Assembly (NCBI RefSeq): GCF_042767895.1
Contig: NC_091567.1
Coordinates: 29,021,590 to 29,041,589 of the forward strand
Length of the DNA: 20,000 nt
Direction of reading: 5' to 3'
From: Penaeus vannamei
Taxonomy: Eukaryota > Arthropoda > Malacostraca > Decapoda > Penaeidae
Shown piece after piece: positions 10,136-19,735 of this stretch. The number at the start of each line of letters is the position of its first letter. Position 1 is the first letter of the stretch. The notes under the pieces were generated by a model. The model was not told where the DNA came from and ran no database searches. It worked only from the letters and a program-made list of their open reading frames with translations. A program made the position numbers and the translations under genes.

Positions 10136-11085
10136 ATATACTCCTCTTTTCCATTTTCTTCCTCTATCAGTTACCCGTTCTCCTTCCCTCTCCTCCTCTC
10201 TCTTCCTCGCCCCTCTCCTTTTCCTCCTTTCTCCTCTCTTCCTTACTCCTCTTCTCCCTCTCCTCCTACTTCCTCCTCCCGTTTCCTACCTCACTTCTCT
10301 CCTCCCTTCTTTCTACTCTCTCTCATGTTCTTCTCCCTTCCTTCATTCCACCTCCTTTCTCCGCTTGTTCCCTTCCCACCATTCCCACAACTTGGATGGA
10401 GATGGAGATTTCAGATGCAAAGATTTTAGTATATTCATGTCTATACCTGTTACCATTATCGTTATTCCCATCATTTACTACTTTACTTCCTTTATTCTTC
10501 TCACCGTTGTTATTGCGGTAAACGTTATTCATTTTCAGTTTTAGCGTGTTCATTTTTATCATATCTTTTCGTTCTCCTATCACCTCTATACCTTTCTTTT
10601 CTTGAAAGAAAACTGAGCTTTCTCTACAAACACGTACAAGCAAGCAGTTGTGCTCTCTCTCACTCTCTATCATCTATCTCTCTCTCTTTCCCTCTCCCCC
10701 TCTCTCTCTCTCATTTTTCTTCTTTTTTATCAGCTTAGGGTTATCATCACCAAATAAGTTTTGCTATTAATCACCAATGTGTTCATGTCCGGATGCATTA
10801 CACACACACACAAGAGATGCGAACTAAGCATATTCGAAAGATGATTACACCGCAAAACGAAGACTGCCACATTTTGCAATTTATTATCCCCAGATAGCTT
10901 CGAAATTCATCCTATTCCTCCTCTTCCAGGGGAAAGAGGAGACGGGGAATGGAAAGGGGAAAGGGGAAGAGAGAGGAGCGAAAGCAAGGAGAGAAAGTAC
11001 GAGGAAGAGGGATTGAAAGAAAGAAGGGAAGGAAAAAAAGTATTGAAATAGAGAAGGCTAAATAAGAAAAGAAGGGCAGGAAGAA
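10136..11085. repeat. Composite pyrimidine/purine block, tandem unit 2
   Basis: Second copy of the block at 8411-9440, in the same orientation. Shared landmarks: TTACCCGTTCTCCTTCCCTC (10171), ACTTGGATGGAGATGGAGAT (10390), CAAGCAAGCAGTTGTG (10637), GAACTAAGCATATTCGAA (10820) and the CT-to-GA switch hairpin (TCCTCTTCC 10919-10927, GGAAAGAGGA 10931-10940). Together with the adjacent Y bodies it forms a tandem duplication with a period of about 1.7-1.8 kb. ORFs here are pyrimidine-tract artefacts. Confidence 0.75.
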
Positions 11086-11640
11086 AGAAAGGAAAGAAGA
11101 GAAAATGAGAGAGAAGAAGAGAAAGGAAGAAAGGGAAAGAGAGGACAAAGGGGTAGGGTTTTAGAAATAGCGAATAGGAGGAGGGAAGAGAAAGAAAAGA
11201 TACGAGGAGAGGAGAGAGAGTAGGATAGAAGAGGAGGAAAGAGGAAGAGAGGAGAGGGGAAGGAGAAAGAGGTGGCTATGAGGAGAAGGGAAGAGAGCGA
11301 AGAGAGGACGAATGGAAGAGACGAGAGAAGGGAAGTAAGGGATGAAGAAGATGGTTAGAATAAGAGGGAAAGCGAAGGAGAGGAGGGGAAAAGGAAGAGG
11401 AAACGAAAGAAGGGAGAAAGGGGGAAGATGCGATATAGGAAGTGAGAATTTTGAAGTAAAGAAAGGAAGGACTTGAAGGGCATAAATAAAGAGGAGGCAG
11501 CAGAGGCAAATGAGGGAGGAGAGATAGATGAGGAGGGAGGCGAGAGAAGTGAGGAGGGAGGGGAAAGAAATAAGGAGGAGGGAGGGGAAAGAAATAAGGA
11601 GGAAGGAGAGAAATTAGGAGGAGGGAGGAGAGAGAAATGA
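10928..11640 (+). repeat. Polypurine repeat, half copy of the fold-back family
   Basis: This looks like random GA-rich DNA but aligns in order with the reverse complement of about 18430-19050. Landmarks: GGAAGAGGGATTGAAAGAAAG (11003), GGACAAAGGGGTAGGGTTTTAG (11143), ATAGCGAATAGGAG (11168), GTGGCTATGAG (11271), GAAGAGAGGACGAATGGAAG (11298) and GGAAACGAAAGA (11398). It corresponds to the right inner arm plus the spacer of the element at 17757-19419, so it is half of a fold-back unit. No protein is supported on either strand. Confidence 0.75.
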
Positions 11641-12146
11641 GGGAGGAGAGAGAAGTGAGGAGGGAGGTTTCCCGATGTCTGTTGTTGTTTTCTTGTTTCG
11701 TTTGTTTCACAGTCTTCCTATTTTCCATGTCGTGCTTCTCCTCCTCTGCCTCCTTCCCTACTTCTTCTGCCATTATTACTATCCTTCTCCTCCTCTTATT
11801 TTCATTATCATTACTATTATTGTTGTCTTATTATTGTGATTATGGTTATTGTTATCATTATCATTACTAATGTTTCATTTATCTTTATTAGTATCGTTAT
11901 CATCATCATTATTCTTTATTATTATCATTATTATTATTATTATCATTATTATTTACTACTATTATTGTCATTGTTGTTCTTGTTATCAGCATCATTAACA
12001 TTCTTACCGCTGTTCTCTCTCTCTCTCTCTGTTTATGTGCGTGCATTTGTAAACATTTTTATACACATGTTTGTCAGATATTTCCGTCCCACTCAGTGTT
12101 GATCCAGATACGTTTTTCCCAGAAAAATATTCTTGTCAATTTGGTC
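11641..12146. repeat. Pyrimidine-rich then (ATT/ATC)n trinucleotide field
   Basis: Pyrimidine-rich sequence to about 11800 is followed by TTATTATTATCATT-type trinucleotide repeat to about 11995, then a short (CT)n at 12016-12031. The remainder to 12146 has no recognised feature. The field resembles, in reverse complement, the (AAT/GAT) field at 19736-20000. No gene is visible. Confidence 0.8.
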
Positions 12147-12659
12147 GGAGATCAATTTTGCTTTAACAGATTTTAAAAGTAGAATGAAATAACCTCAGAT
12201 GCTAAAGAAAGGAAGAGAAAAAGATTCTGTTTTGCTTGTTTGTTTGTTTCTTGGGATGGCGTTATACCCCCCCCCCCTCAATGTCCTCTGCTGTGACAAT
12301 ATCTATGACACATTACTTTCTTATTTTGTCATATTATTGACATATCATGGTATTTTCACTTAATCTGTTGTGTGTACTTTTTCCTTACAAAATCGCTTTA
12401 AAATAAACCTGAATTTCTGTCTGGAATTATTGGTATTCATTCGAATTCATGTTAGATGAAATTTTGTTTTTATCATAAAATTTCTTATAATGTTGACGTA
12501 ACAGTTTTTACCCAACCGCTGTACGCTTTCGAAGACCAATCTAAATCAGTTTATATCTTCTGTAAGTCGCTATGAAATTATATGCTTTCTCAGTTTGTTT
12601 AAAAGAATACTCGTATTGAAAATCTTCGAATGAGATATGATATATCAAATGACATGAAT

Positions 12660-12662
<3 letters not shown>

Positions 12663-12722
<60 letters not shown>
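12663..12722. repeat. (TA)n microsatellite
   Basis: About 30 perfect TA units at the same internal position of module Y as the (TA)n of copy A. It is followed by AACATACAGCTGAAAATAG, matching ACATACAGCTGAAAAATA after the array in copy A. Confidence 0.97.
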
Positions 12723-12726
<4 letters not shown>

Positions 12727-13504
12727 ATACAGCTGAAAATAGTTTCATGAGAACAGAAAATAAAATAAATGTAATCAAGAATTACAACAAATGAAACATA
12801 GACAAGACATCTTATAAGATGAAATACATCAGATGATTTCCTACGGTACAAACAGAAAAGAAAATGAAATGTAAACAAGAAATACATCTTATACAGTACA
12901 AAATAAAAGATATATGATTAGCACAGGATCCAGCTGTCACAATGCAATAGTAGTAGTATTTCACACCTTGGGAGCTGTACTATCTGGCTTGTCTAATTTG
13001 TATTTTTATTTCGTTACAGTCCAGAAGTACCATTTATTTATTTTATGACAGTATGAACTACAGTGACAAGAAACCTTTCAAATTATATAGATAATTATCA
13101 AGCTACAGTAAAAAAGAGATCATTCTTCTCTCCTAAGAATTCGTATTTCTTGTCTGAAGTAGGCAAAGTGGAACGAAGATAACACTAAACAAGATAATAA
13201 AACAAAATTTGCTTCTCTTTCTTTTACCTCTATCCTTCTTTCCACCTTTTCTATTCTTGATTTTTCTTCCTTTCTCTTCATCACTTGCTCGTCCTCTCCG
13301 TCTTCCTCCCATTCTTTGCTTCTCATATCACTAATCCAGTCATATGATTATGAGAGGACTAACAGCAAAAATACGAAAACGAGCTTAAACACCAACAAAT
13401 AACCAAGCAAAAAATAAATAAATAATAATAATAATAAAATCAATTCCAATTCCTCCAAACCCCTTCGCATTGTAAACACCGGAGAAATAGACAGAAACCA
13501 AAGT

Positions 13505-13517
13505 AGAAACATATATG
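13505..13517. repeat. Target-site duplication, one side
   Basis: AGAAACATATATG, identical to 13646-13658. Equivalent positions in copies B and E read as CATATACATTTCT and CATATATCTTTCT on the opposite strand. Confidence 0.8.
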
Positions 13518-13645
13518 GAACGGGAGGTAAGTAGATAGAGATGCAAACAGAAATTCATGCATAAAACCTTTTCCCTTTTAGTATCCGTCGGGAATCGAAC
13601 CCGAGTCTGTCGCGTAGGAGGCGACCGTGCTAACCACTACACCAC
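13518..13645 (-). mobile_element. tRNA-derived short element with intact 13-bp flanking repeats
   Basis: The best-preserved copy, read on the minus strand. A box TGGTGTAGTGG (13634-13644) and B box GGTTCGATTCC (13591-13601) both match consensus exactly. The cloverleaf region spans 13581-13651: D stem GTGT/GCAC, anticodon stem GTCGC/GCGAC, loop CTCCTAC, T stem TCGGG/CCCGA. The direct repeat AGAAACATATATG occurs perfectly at 13505-13517 and 13646-13658 on either side, as expected of a target-site duplication. The 5' acceptor strand GTTTCTG is therefore largely target DNA, although it pairs at six of seven positions including one wobble. No oligo-A tail or typical SINE poly(T) terminator is seen within it. 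Transcription is possible in principle but not shown. Confidence 0.85.
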
Positions 13646-13658
13646 AGAAACATATATG
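13646..13658. repeat. Target-site duplication, other side
   Basis: AGAAACATATATG, identical to 13505-13517 and abutting the tRNA-like head (its 5' end on the minus strand). Confidence 0.8.
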
Positions 13659-14345
13659 AGTTGTTTTTTAATTATATTATATCTTTTAGGAGAACACACA
13701 TACCACTTGTGTATGTTACCTTCATATATAAGTGTGTGCGCGTGTACTTTCATTAAAAGAGTAAGATGTATTAAACATTATTTTATGCCTATGATTGCAC
13801 TGAAATATGTCCAATCTTCAAAAAAATCAAATGAAGTTACCAACCTTTTTCAATTCCTCTTTTCTTGTCTCCTCCAAAAGCCTACTTTCCTGAAATATCC
13901 AATTAAGAAGAAAAAAAGAAATACCAATCTTCCTTCTTATCTCAATTACGCTTTAAGATAAAGAGAAATCCTGGAAAAATATATAGCACTGGCTTTTTTT
14001 CTTTCTTTTTTTATACTTATTTTGCTGTCATGTCTACCACTGTTACCATTATCTTTATTATCAAATACTCTCCACAGACTTCCAAATCGAGAATACCATT
14101 AGAATACGTATTCCGATATTACCAGTGAGCCAAATAGTTTATTTACAGGTGTTACCACTCTCGCTTGCAAGTGTATATTTATTTGTCGAAATTCGTGGTT
14201 AAAGGAATAAGCAGTAATGTTATTAATACATCTCTCGATCATTGATATATTTCTTTTCATTACATATCTACTAAAGATATAATTGCATTCGTTCACCCCA
14301 TAAATGTTTTAGACAAATCCCTCTATTTTACTATTCATCTGGTAA

Positions 14346-14825
14346 TTAGCTGCCAAAAAGCAAATAGGTTCTAAGTACGTTTGATAATCCTGTATGGAAA
14401 GATATCCGCTGAATCCTTTGCTATTAAACCTTTTCTCTGGGATTTTTCTTTTCTGATCTTGGTACTCAGTCGAGCGAAAACGGACCCCAGTATAATGAAG
14501 CTATAATCTCTTTTATTATTTTATAGTGTAAAGGATGGAATACTGACAACAGAATTACAGGAAATAATTCATCATCAGATATCTCTTATTAGCTCATTAG
14601 ACACGATCTTTAGAGAAAAATATGTGACTAGAAAAGGAGGATCCTCATGTTCGTAGTTGAATGTATTTCTATATTACTATATTAATATATTGCCTTACTA
14701 CTGTATACTCTGTGAACATCAAATTTGTATAGATAAAAGTAGATTCGTAAGCTAAACTATTGCTCGCAAGTATTTTTGACATACATAAATATAACGACAG
14801 CAGTATAACTTATTATGCAATGAAA
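14346..14825. other. Unique AT-rich spacer, no recognised gene
   Basis: No copy elsewhere in the window. Moderate complexity, AT-rich, with in-frame stops in all frames at short intervals. I see no tRNA fold, domain or promoter signature. Confidence 0.5.
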
Positions 14826-15205
14826 ACAAGAATAGAATGAAGAGAGGGAGTGAGGAGTAAGGAAGAGAGGAGAAAGGATGAAAGGGAGGAGAAAGGTAAG
14901 AGATAAGGAAGAGAGGGAGTAGGAAATGTAGAAGGGGAGTGAGAAAGAGAGGGAAGGAGAAGGGGTAAGGAAGAGAGGGAGAAGAAGCTGGAAAGGAGTG
15001 AGGTAGGAAGAGAAGGAGAGGAGTAAGGGAGAAGGTATTAGGAGGAATCCGAAAAGAGGAGTGAGGGAGAGAGGGGAAAAAGGTAGAAAGGAGCGAGGAG
15101 GAAAGAGAGAAGAGCAGTGTACAAGAAAGGTGCGGATGAATATAAGGAAGAGGAAAAGCTGGAAAGAAGGGGAACGAGAGAGAGGAAAGAGAAGGCGCAG
15201 TCGTA
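14826..15205. repeat. Polypurine (GA-rich) tract
   Basis: Almost pure purine on the plus strand over about 380 bp, with recurring GGAGTAAGGAAGAGAGGGAG-like units. It loosely resembles the complement of the polypyrimidine tract at 8430-8700 (both contain GAGTAAGGAAGAG in purine orientation), but I cannot establish true homology by eye. The minus-strand ORF at 14757-15386 and the overlapping ORFs are composition artefacts. Confidence 0.75.
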
Positions 15206-15257
15206 GCCCTGAAAGCAGAGAGGCGACCTTTCGTTCATATTTTTCTCTCTCTTCCCT

Positions 15258-15283
15258 CCGCCATTTTGAACTGTTGGCGGGAA
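15258..15283. promoter_or_regulatory. Possible YY1-like and E2F-like sites in a small GC-rich patch
   Basis: CCGCCATTTTG at 15258-15268 resembles the YY1 consensus (GCCGCCATNTT), and TTGGCGGGAA at 15274-15283 resembles the E2F consensus. The cores CCGCCA (15258-15263) and TGGCGG (15275-15280) are also complementary and could form a hairpin with an 11-base loop. The surrounding 15195-15335 is GC-richer than its flanks. No downstream coding exon is recognised, because a (TA)n tract starts at 15385. Short motifs arise by chance, so this is tentative. Confidence 0.25.
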
Positions 15284-15381
15284 TTTCGAAAGCCAGAAAT
15301 CTCTTCCCCGCGGCATCACCTTTGCTATTTCTCGTTTGAAATAGACGTTTTTGAATTTCTTTTTTGTGTGCTTCGTTTATA

Positions 15382-15384
<3 letters not shown>

Positions 15385-15463
<79 letters not shown>
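15385..15463. repeat. (TA)n microsatellite
   Basis: About 39 perfect AT units between TTCGTTTATATTC and TTATGTATATCTG. It leads directly into the (ATCT)n field of module X copy 2. Confidence 0.97.
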
Positions 15464-15466
<3 letters not shown>

Positions 15467-16135
15467 GTATATCTGTTTATCTCTATGCATATACCTTTAT
15501 CTACATTTCTCTGTCTATTGATAACTATCTAATCATATTTCTCTACCTTTCTACATCCATCGATTTATCTAAATCTACCTATTTATCTTTGTCTATATAT
15601 TTCTCTTTATCTATCTATTTGTCTCTGTCTATCTATTTGCCTATATCTATATATCTATATACATATTATTTATTTGTATATGTCTATTTATCTATTTCAC
15701 TATATCTATTTGTCTATTTCAATCGATTTACCGACCGATTTGTCTATATATATTTATTTATCTGTAATCTACTCATTCGTCTACATATATTAATCTGTCT
15801 ATCGATTTGGCTATATGTAGCTATCATTTATATCTATCTGTTTGTCTATATCTATCAATAACCTGTATTCATTTGTCTATAGCCACCGATTTATCTGTCT
15901 ACCTATATCTATCGATTTATCTATCCATCTATTTGTCTATACATATCTATATATCCATATCTATCTATTTATCTATATATATTTCTTTGTATCTAGATAT
16001 TCATCTAAATCTGTCTATTTGTCTATCCCTCATTATATGTCTATATCTATCTATTTATTTATATCTATCACTTTATCTATGTCTGTTTGTCTATTTCTTT
16101 TTACTTTTATTATCTATTTATCTTTATTTATGTGA
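15464..16135. repeat. Degenerate (ATCT)n field, module X copy 2
   Basis: About 670 bp of decayed ATCT-type repeat. Shared non-repetitive stretches (for example near 15747-15784) and the identical downstream order show that it corresponds to 860-1426. It ends GAGTCAACAAAGCATAA, matching AGACAACAAAGCATAA at 1424-1439. Confidence 0.9.
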
Positions 16136-16162
16136 GTCAACAAAGCATAAGGAAGAAAAAAA

Positions 16163-16471
<309 letters not shown>

Positions 16472-17128
16472 TGTACATACGTGAATGGTGAAACACACTA
16501 AGGAATGGAGATGAGAGGATGGAAAGGAATAAGATCAACGGAAAAAAGAGAGAATAAAGCAGGAATGAAGGAGGGTAACAATCACGATAACAGTAATTAA
16601 CATTAACGGTAATAATCGTAATAGCAGCGATATGGTAATGATAATGATGGAAAAAATACTGATAGTCATGAACAATAATAATGGTGAAAATAGAAAAGAG
16701 AGTTGGGTATGATTATGATGATAATGGAACCTGTGAATTCTGAGAAGCATAATTCTTCCTCTATTTGACATATCTCTTTAAAGTAGCTGCCTTTTGCATA
16801 GCCATTTGATAAGCATAACAGAAACAGGAGAGACTATTGTTAGTCATTATTCTTATTTTTATCATTATCATTTTTTTTCACTGATTACGTTTAAAACCAT
16901 TACAGTTAAGCTTCCCCGTCTCTCTCATCTTATCACAAAAGTGGTCATGCTTTATGTTTTAACTTCATGAGGAGGTTGGTACCCAATTATAAGTTGACAA
17001 GTAAAAGCTGTATTGTTAAAATGGCTAATTCGGACGTATTTTGTTTACGGGTGAAAGTACAGTAAAAAGTCCTTTTTATACAGGAATAACTAAGCTGTTT
17101 GCATCCCTAATCCCATACATGACTTGGT
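16472..17128. repeat. Module X linker, copy 2, with ~480 bp extra
   Basis: 16472-16650 aligns with the copy 1 linker (3045-3208) with many differences. From about 16651 to 17128 there is sequence with no counterpart in copy 1: ATGATGATAATGG-type drift, then moderately complex AT-rich DNA. Copy 1 passes directly from GACTGAAA to the 244-bp core. It is either an insertion here or a deletion in copy 1. No gene or element ends were recognised in it. Confidence 0.7.
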
Positions 17129-17372
17129 AATCGGAAATATGCCAGGCGCAAGGTCAAGAGAGGAGCGACGGCAAACACACGTGAGGTGAAGTGACACGGA
17201 AGAGGCGAGCGAAGGGAAGGAGACAGACAGAGCCTAAGGCACTGGCAGTGTCTGTGTCGGTTGCGACGACCAAGCAAGCACAGCAAGACAAGACCTTAGA
17301 TGGAGTAAGGAATATGCAGAGGAAAATAAAGGATTTGATCGCAGAAAGAACAATGAATTTTATATGTATATA
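17129..17372. repeat. 244-bp core element, copy 2
   Basis: One difference from 3209-3452. Flanks differ on both sides (upstream CATGACTTGGT, downstream CTAAAGCGAAG). No poly(A), target duplication or terminal inverted repeat is evident at either edge. See the copy 1 entry for composition and reading-frame notes. Confidence 0.85.
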
Positions 17373-17756
17373 CTAAAGCGAAGAATGCTTGATAGAAAGG
17401 TGAAAATCGTTATCTTGGAGAAGGAGCAACTCCTTGTTCATCATCATATTATTGATCCTGTAGCCATTATGGGAAATTGTCTCTAAAATAGTATAAGTTA
17501 AAGAAAATTAATGAACAGTTTGCTTTGTGATGTCATCAGTACATGAGAATCTATTAGGAAAATCTTATATTTTGTTGATTTGTATTATTTGGTATTAAAA
17601 AAATTATGAATAACAAAGACTTATCCAGAAATAAGTATTGTAGTTAGTTTGCCTCCTTAGAGAAATCTTGCATCGGAAAGGCAGATTCGTGTTTTCTTTT
17701 TCCTCTCTTTGTTGCATTAATATTTCGTTCACTATGAAGCGTTATTTGTGTTGAAA
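17373..17756. other. AT-rich spacer, no recognised gene
   Basis: No repeat partner in this window and no open frame of interest. It forms the left flank of the fold-back element; its last part reads GAAGCGTTATTTGTGTTGAAAC. Confidence 0.5.
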
Positions 17757-19419
17757 CAATCTCCGCAACTTTCTATCTTTAGCGATATCCTCCCCACTCT
17801 CCCTCACTCTTATCTCATCTCCCTTTCTCTTTTTCCACTCTTTACTACCACCTCTCTCTCCATCCTCTTTTCCTCCACTCTTTTCTCCACTCGTTGTCGT
17901 CACCCTCCAATTCCTCCTCCTCTTTCTTCCTCTTCCTTCTCCTTCACCACCTCTTCCTTCACTTCCACCTCCTCCTCATTCTTTTCTTCCTCCTTCTACA
18001 TCTCCTCCTTCACCTCTACCTCCTCCTTCCCCACCTCCTCCTATTCTTCTTCCCCGTCCTTCTCCTCCTCTTCCTTCCCCTCCTCTTAGATCCATACCTT
18101 CACCTGCACTTCATCCTGCTCCTCTTCCTCTTCCTGGGTGGGAAAGAGAAGGAGAATAAGAAGGGGAAGAGATAGAAGAGAAGGAAAGACAGAAGGTAGG
18201 AGGAGAGGCAGAGCAAGGAAGAGGGAATGAAAGAAATGGAGGGAGGGAATGAAAGATTCAATGGGGGTAAATAAGAGAATAGAGGAGAGGAAAAGGGAAA
18301 TTTAAAAAGAGGGAAGGAAGAAAGGAAGGAAAGAAGGGGGGATGAAAGAGAGGACAGAAGAGAAAATAGGAGCGAAGGGAGAGGGAGAACAAGAGGGAAA
18401 GGTTTTATCATCTTTTCTCTCTCCTTCCTCCTCATTTCGCTCTCCTCCCTCCTCCTCATTTTATGCTCTTCATCTCCCCTCTGTCTTTCCATTTAATTTC
18501 TCTCTTCCTATAGTACCTCTTCCCGTTTTCTCTCCTCTTTCGTTTCCTCTTTATTTTTCTTCCTTTCCTTCCCTTTTCCTCTCCTCCTAATCATCTTCAT
18601 CATCCCTTATTTCCCTTCTTTCTTCTCTTCCATTCGTCCTCTCTTCGTTCTTTTTCCCTCTTCTCATAACCACCTCTTTCTCCTTCCCCTTTCCTTCTCT
18701 TCTTTCCTACTCCCTCTCCTTTTGTCTCTTCTCTGCTCCTTTCCTCCTCTCTTATTCGCTATTCCTAAAACCCTTCCCCCTTGTCCTCCCTTTCCCTTCT
18801 CCTCTCCCGTTTTCTTTTCTGTCCTTCTTTCCTTCCCCTCTTCTCCTTCCTTCCTTTCCTCCTTCCCCTCATTTTTAATTTCCCTTCTCCTCCCCCCTTT
18901 TCTGCCCTTTCATCCATTTGAATCCTTCTTTTCCTTCCCTATTTTCTTTCATTCCCTCTTCCTTGTTCTGCCACTCCTAACTCTTCTCTTTACTTTCTCT
19001 CCTCTCTTTCCCTTGTTTCCTCTTATTCCCCTTCTACTCTTTCCCACCTAGGAAGAGGAGGAAGAAGAGCAGGAGGAGATACAAGTGAAGGTCTAGGTCT
19101 AGGAGGAAGGAGAGGAAGAGAAAGAAGAAAAAGAAGAGGAGAATGGGGAAGAGAAAGAGAAGAAAAAGAAATTAGTTAGAGATGAAGGTGGAGATGTAGG
19201 AGGAAGAAGAGGAAAATGTGGTGGGTATGAAGTAGAAGGAAGAGGAAGAAAAGAAAGAGGAGGAAAGGAGGAAATAGAAGGTGACGACGAGGAGCGGAGG
19301 AAAAGAGGATGGAGAAAGTGGTGGTAGTGAAGAGTGGAAAATGAGAAAGGAGGGAAAACAAAGTGGGGGAGAGTAAGGATAGCGCTAAAGGCAGAGGGAA
19401 AGTTGGAGATATAACAAAT
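17757..19419. repeat. Long imperfect inverted repeat (fold-back element)
   Basis: The left half (17757-about 18400) pairs in order with the right half (about 18780-19419). Pairs by landmark: TTTAGCGATATCC (17778) with GGATAGCGCTAAA (19377), CCACTCTTTACTACCACC (17835) with GGTGGTAGTGAAGAGTGG (19321), GTCGTCACC (17897) with GGTGACGAC (19280), CATCCTCTTTTCCTCC (17859) with GGAGGAAAAGAGGATGG (19297), CTTCACCTGCACTT (18098) with AAGTGAAGGT (19084), GGTGGGAAAGAG (18137) with CTCTTTCCCACC (19038), and GGAAGAGGGAATGAAAGAAA (18217) with TTTCTTTCATTCCCTCTTCC (18943). Each arm is pyrimidine-rich then purine-rich, or the reverse. The spacer 18400-18780 matches the complement of 11149-11520. This could be a fold-back transposon or a palindromic duplication. 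No transposase was seen. Confidence 0.8.
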
Positions 19420-19735
19420 AACGTAATAATAATGCAACGAAGAGAGGAAAAATAAGACACGAATAAACCTTTCCGTTGTAAGATTTTTCCGGAAAAGCAG
19501 ACCAGCGAAAATGCTCTTATATAAGCCTCTTGTTACTTAACGTTACTCGACCATTCATGTAACATATTGACTTAGTATTGCAAAATTTTATGTTAATCCT
19601 GGAAATGGAAATTTGTGAGATATTTTCCATATATATTTCCCTGTACTGATGACATTAAATAACAACTGCTCACATATTTTTTTCTTTTTTATATTATTTA
19701 TGAAATAATTTTTCTTCATGGCAATGGCATCAATG
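19420..19735. other. AT-rich spacer with a 12-bp palindrome
   Basis: No gene or repeat partner recognised. It contains the perfect palindrome TTTTCCGGAAAA at 19485-19496, whose centre TTCCGGAA resembles a STAT/ETS-type site. With no promoter context I give this little weight. Confidence 0.45.

Larger units (their letters stand above)
12147..14340 (-). repeat. Module Y copy D (most complete copy)
   Basis: About 2.2 kb in the same orientation as copy A. From the plus-strand left it has the GGAGATCA start, a poly-C run (12271-12280), the CTTAATCTGTTGTGTGTACT anchor at 12359, (TA)n at 12663-12722, a duplicated region with two ACGGTAC/ACAGTAC motifs (12843 and 12891), the body, the tRNA-like element at 13518-13645, and the distal part ending near CTATTCATCTGG at 14330. 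The ORFs at 12645-12887, 13120-13326 and 13557-13961 have no recognisable domain and are not kept open in other copies. Confidence 0.8.

Noticed and set aside
19485..19496. TTTTCCGGAAAA as a STAT or ETS binding site
   Set aside because: A single short palindrome without promoter context; it is expected by chance at low frequency.
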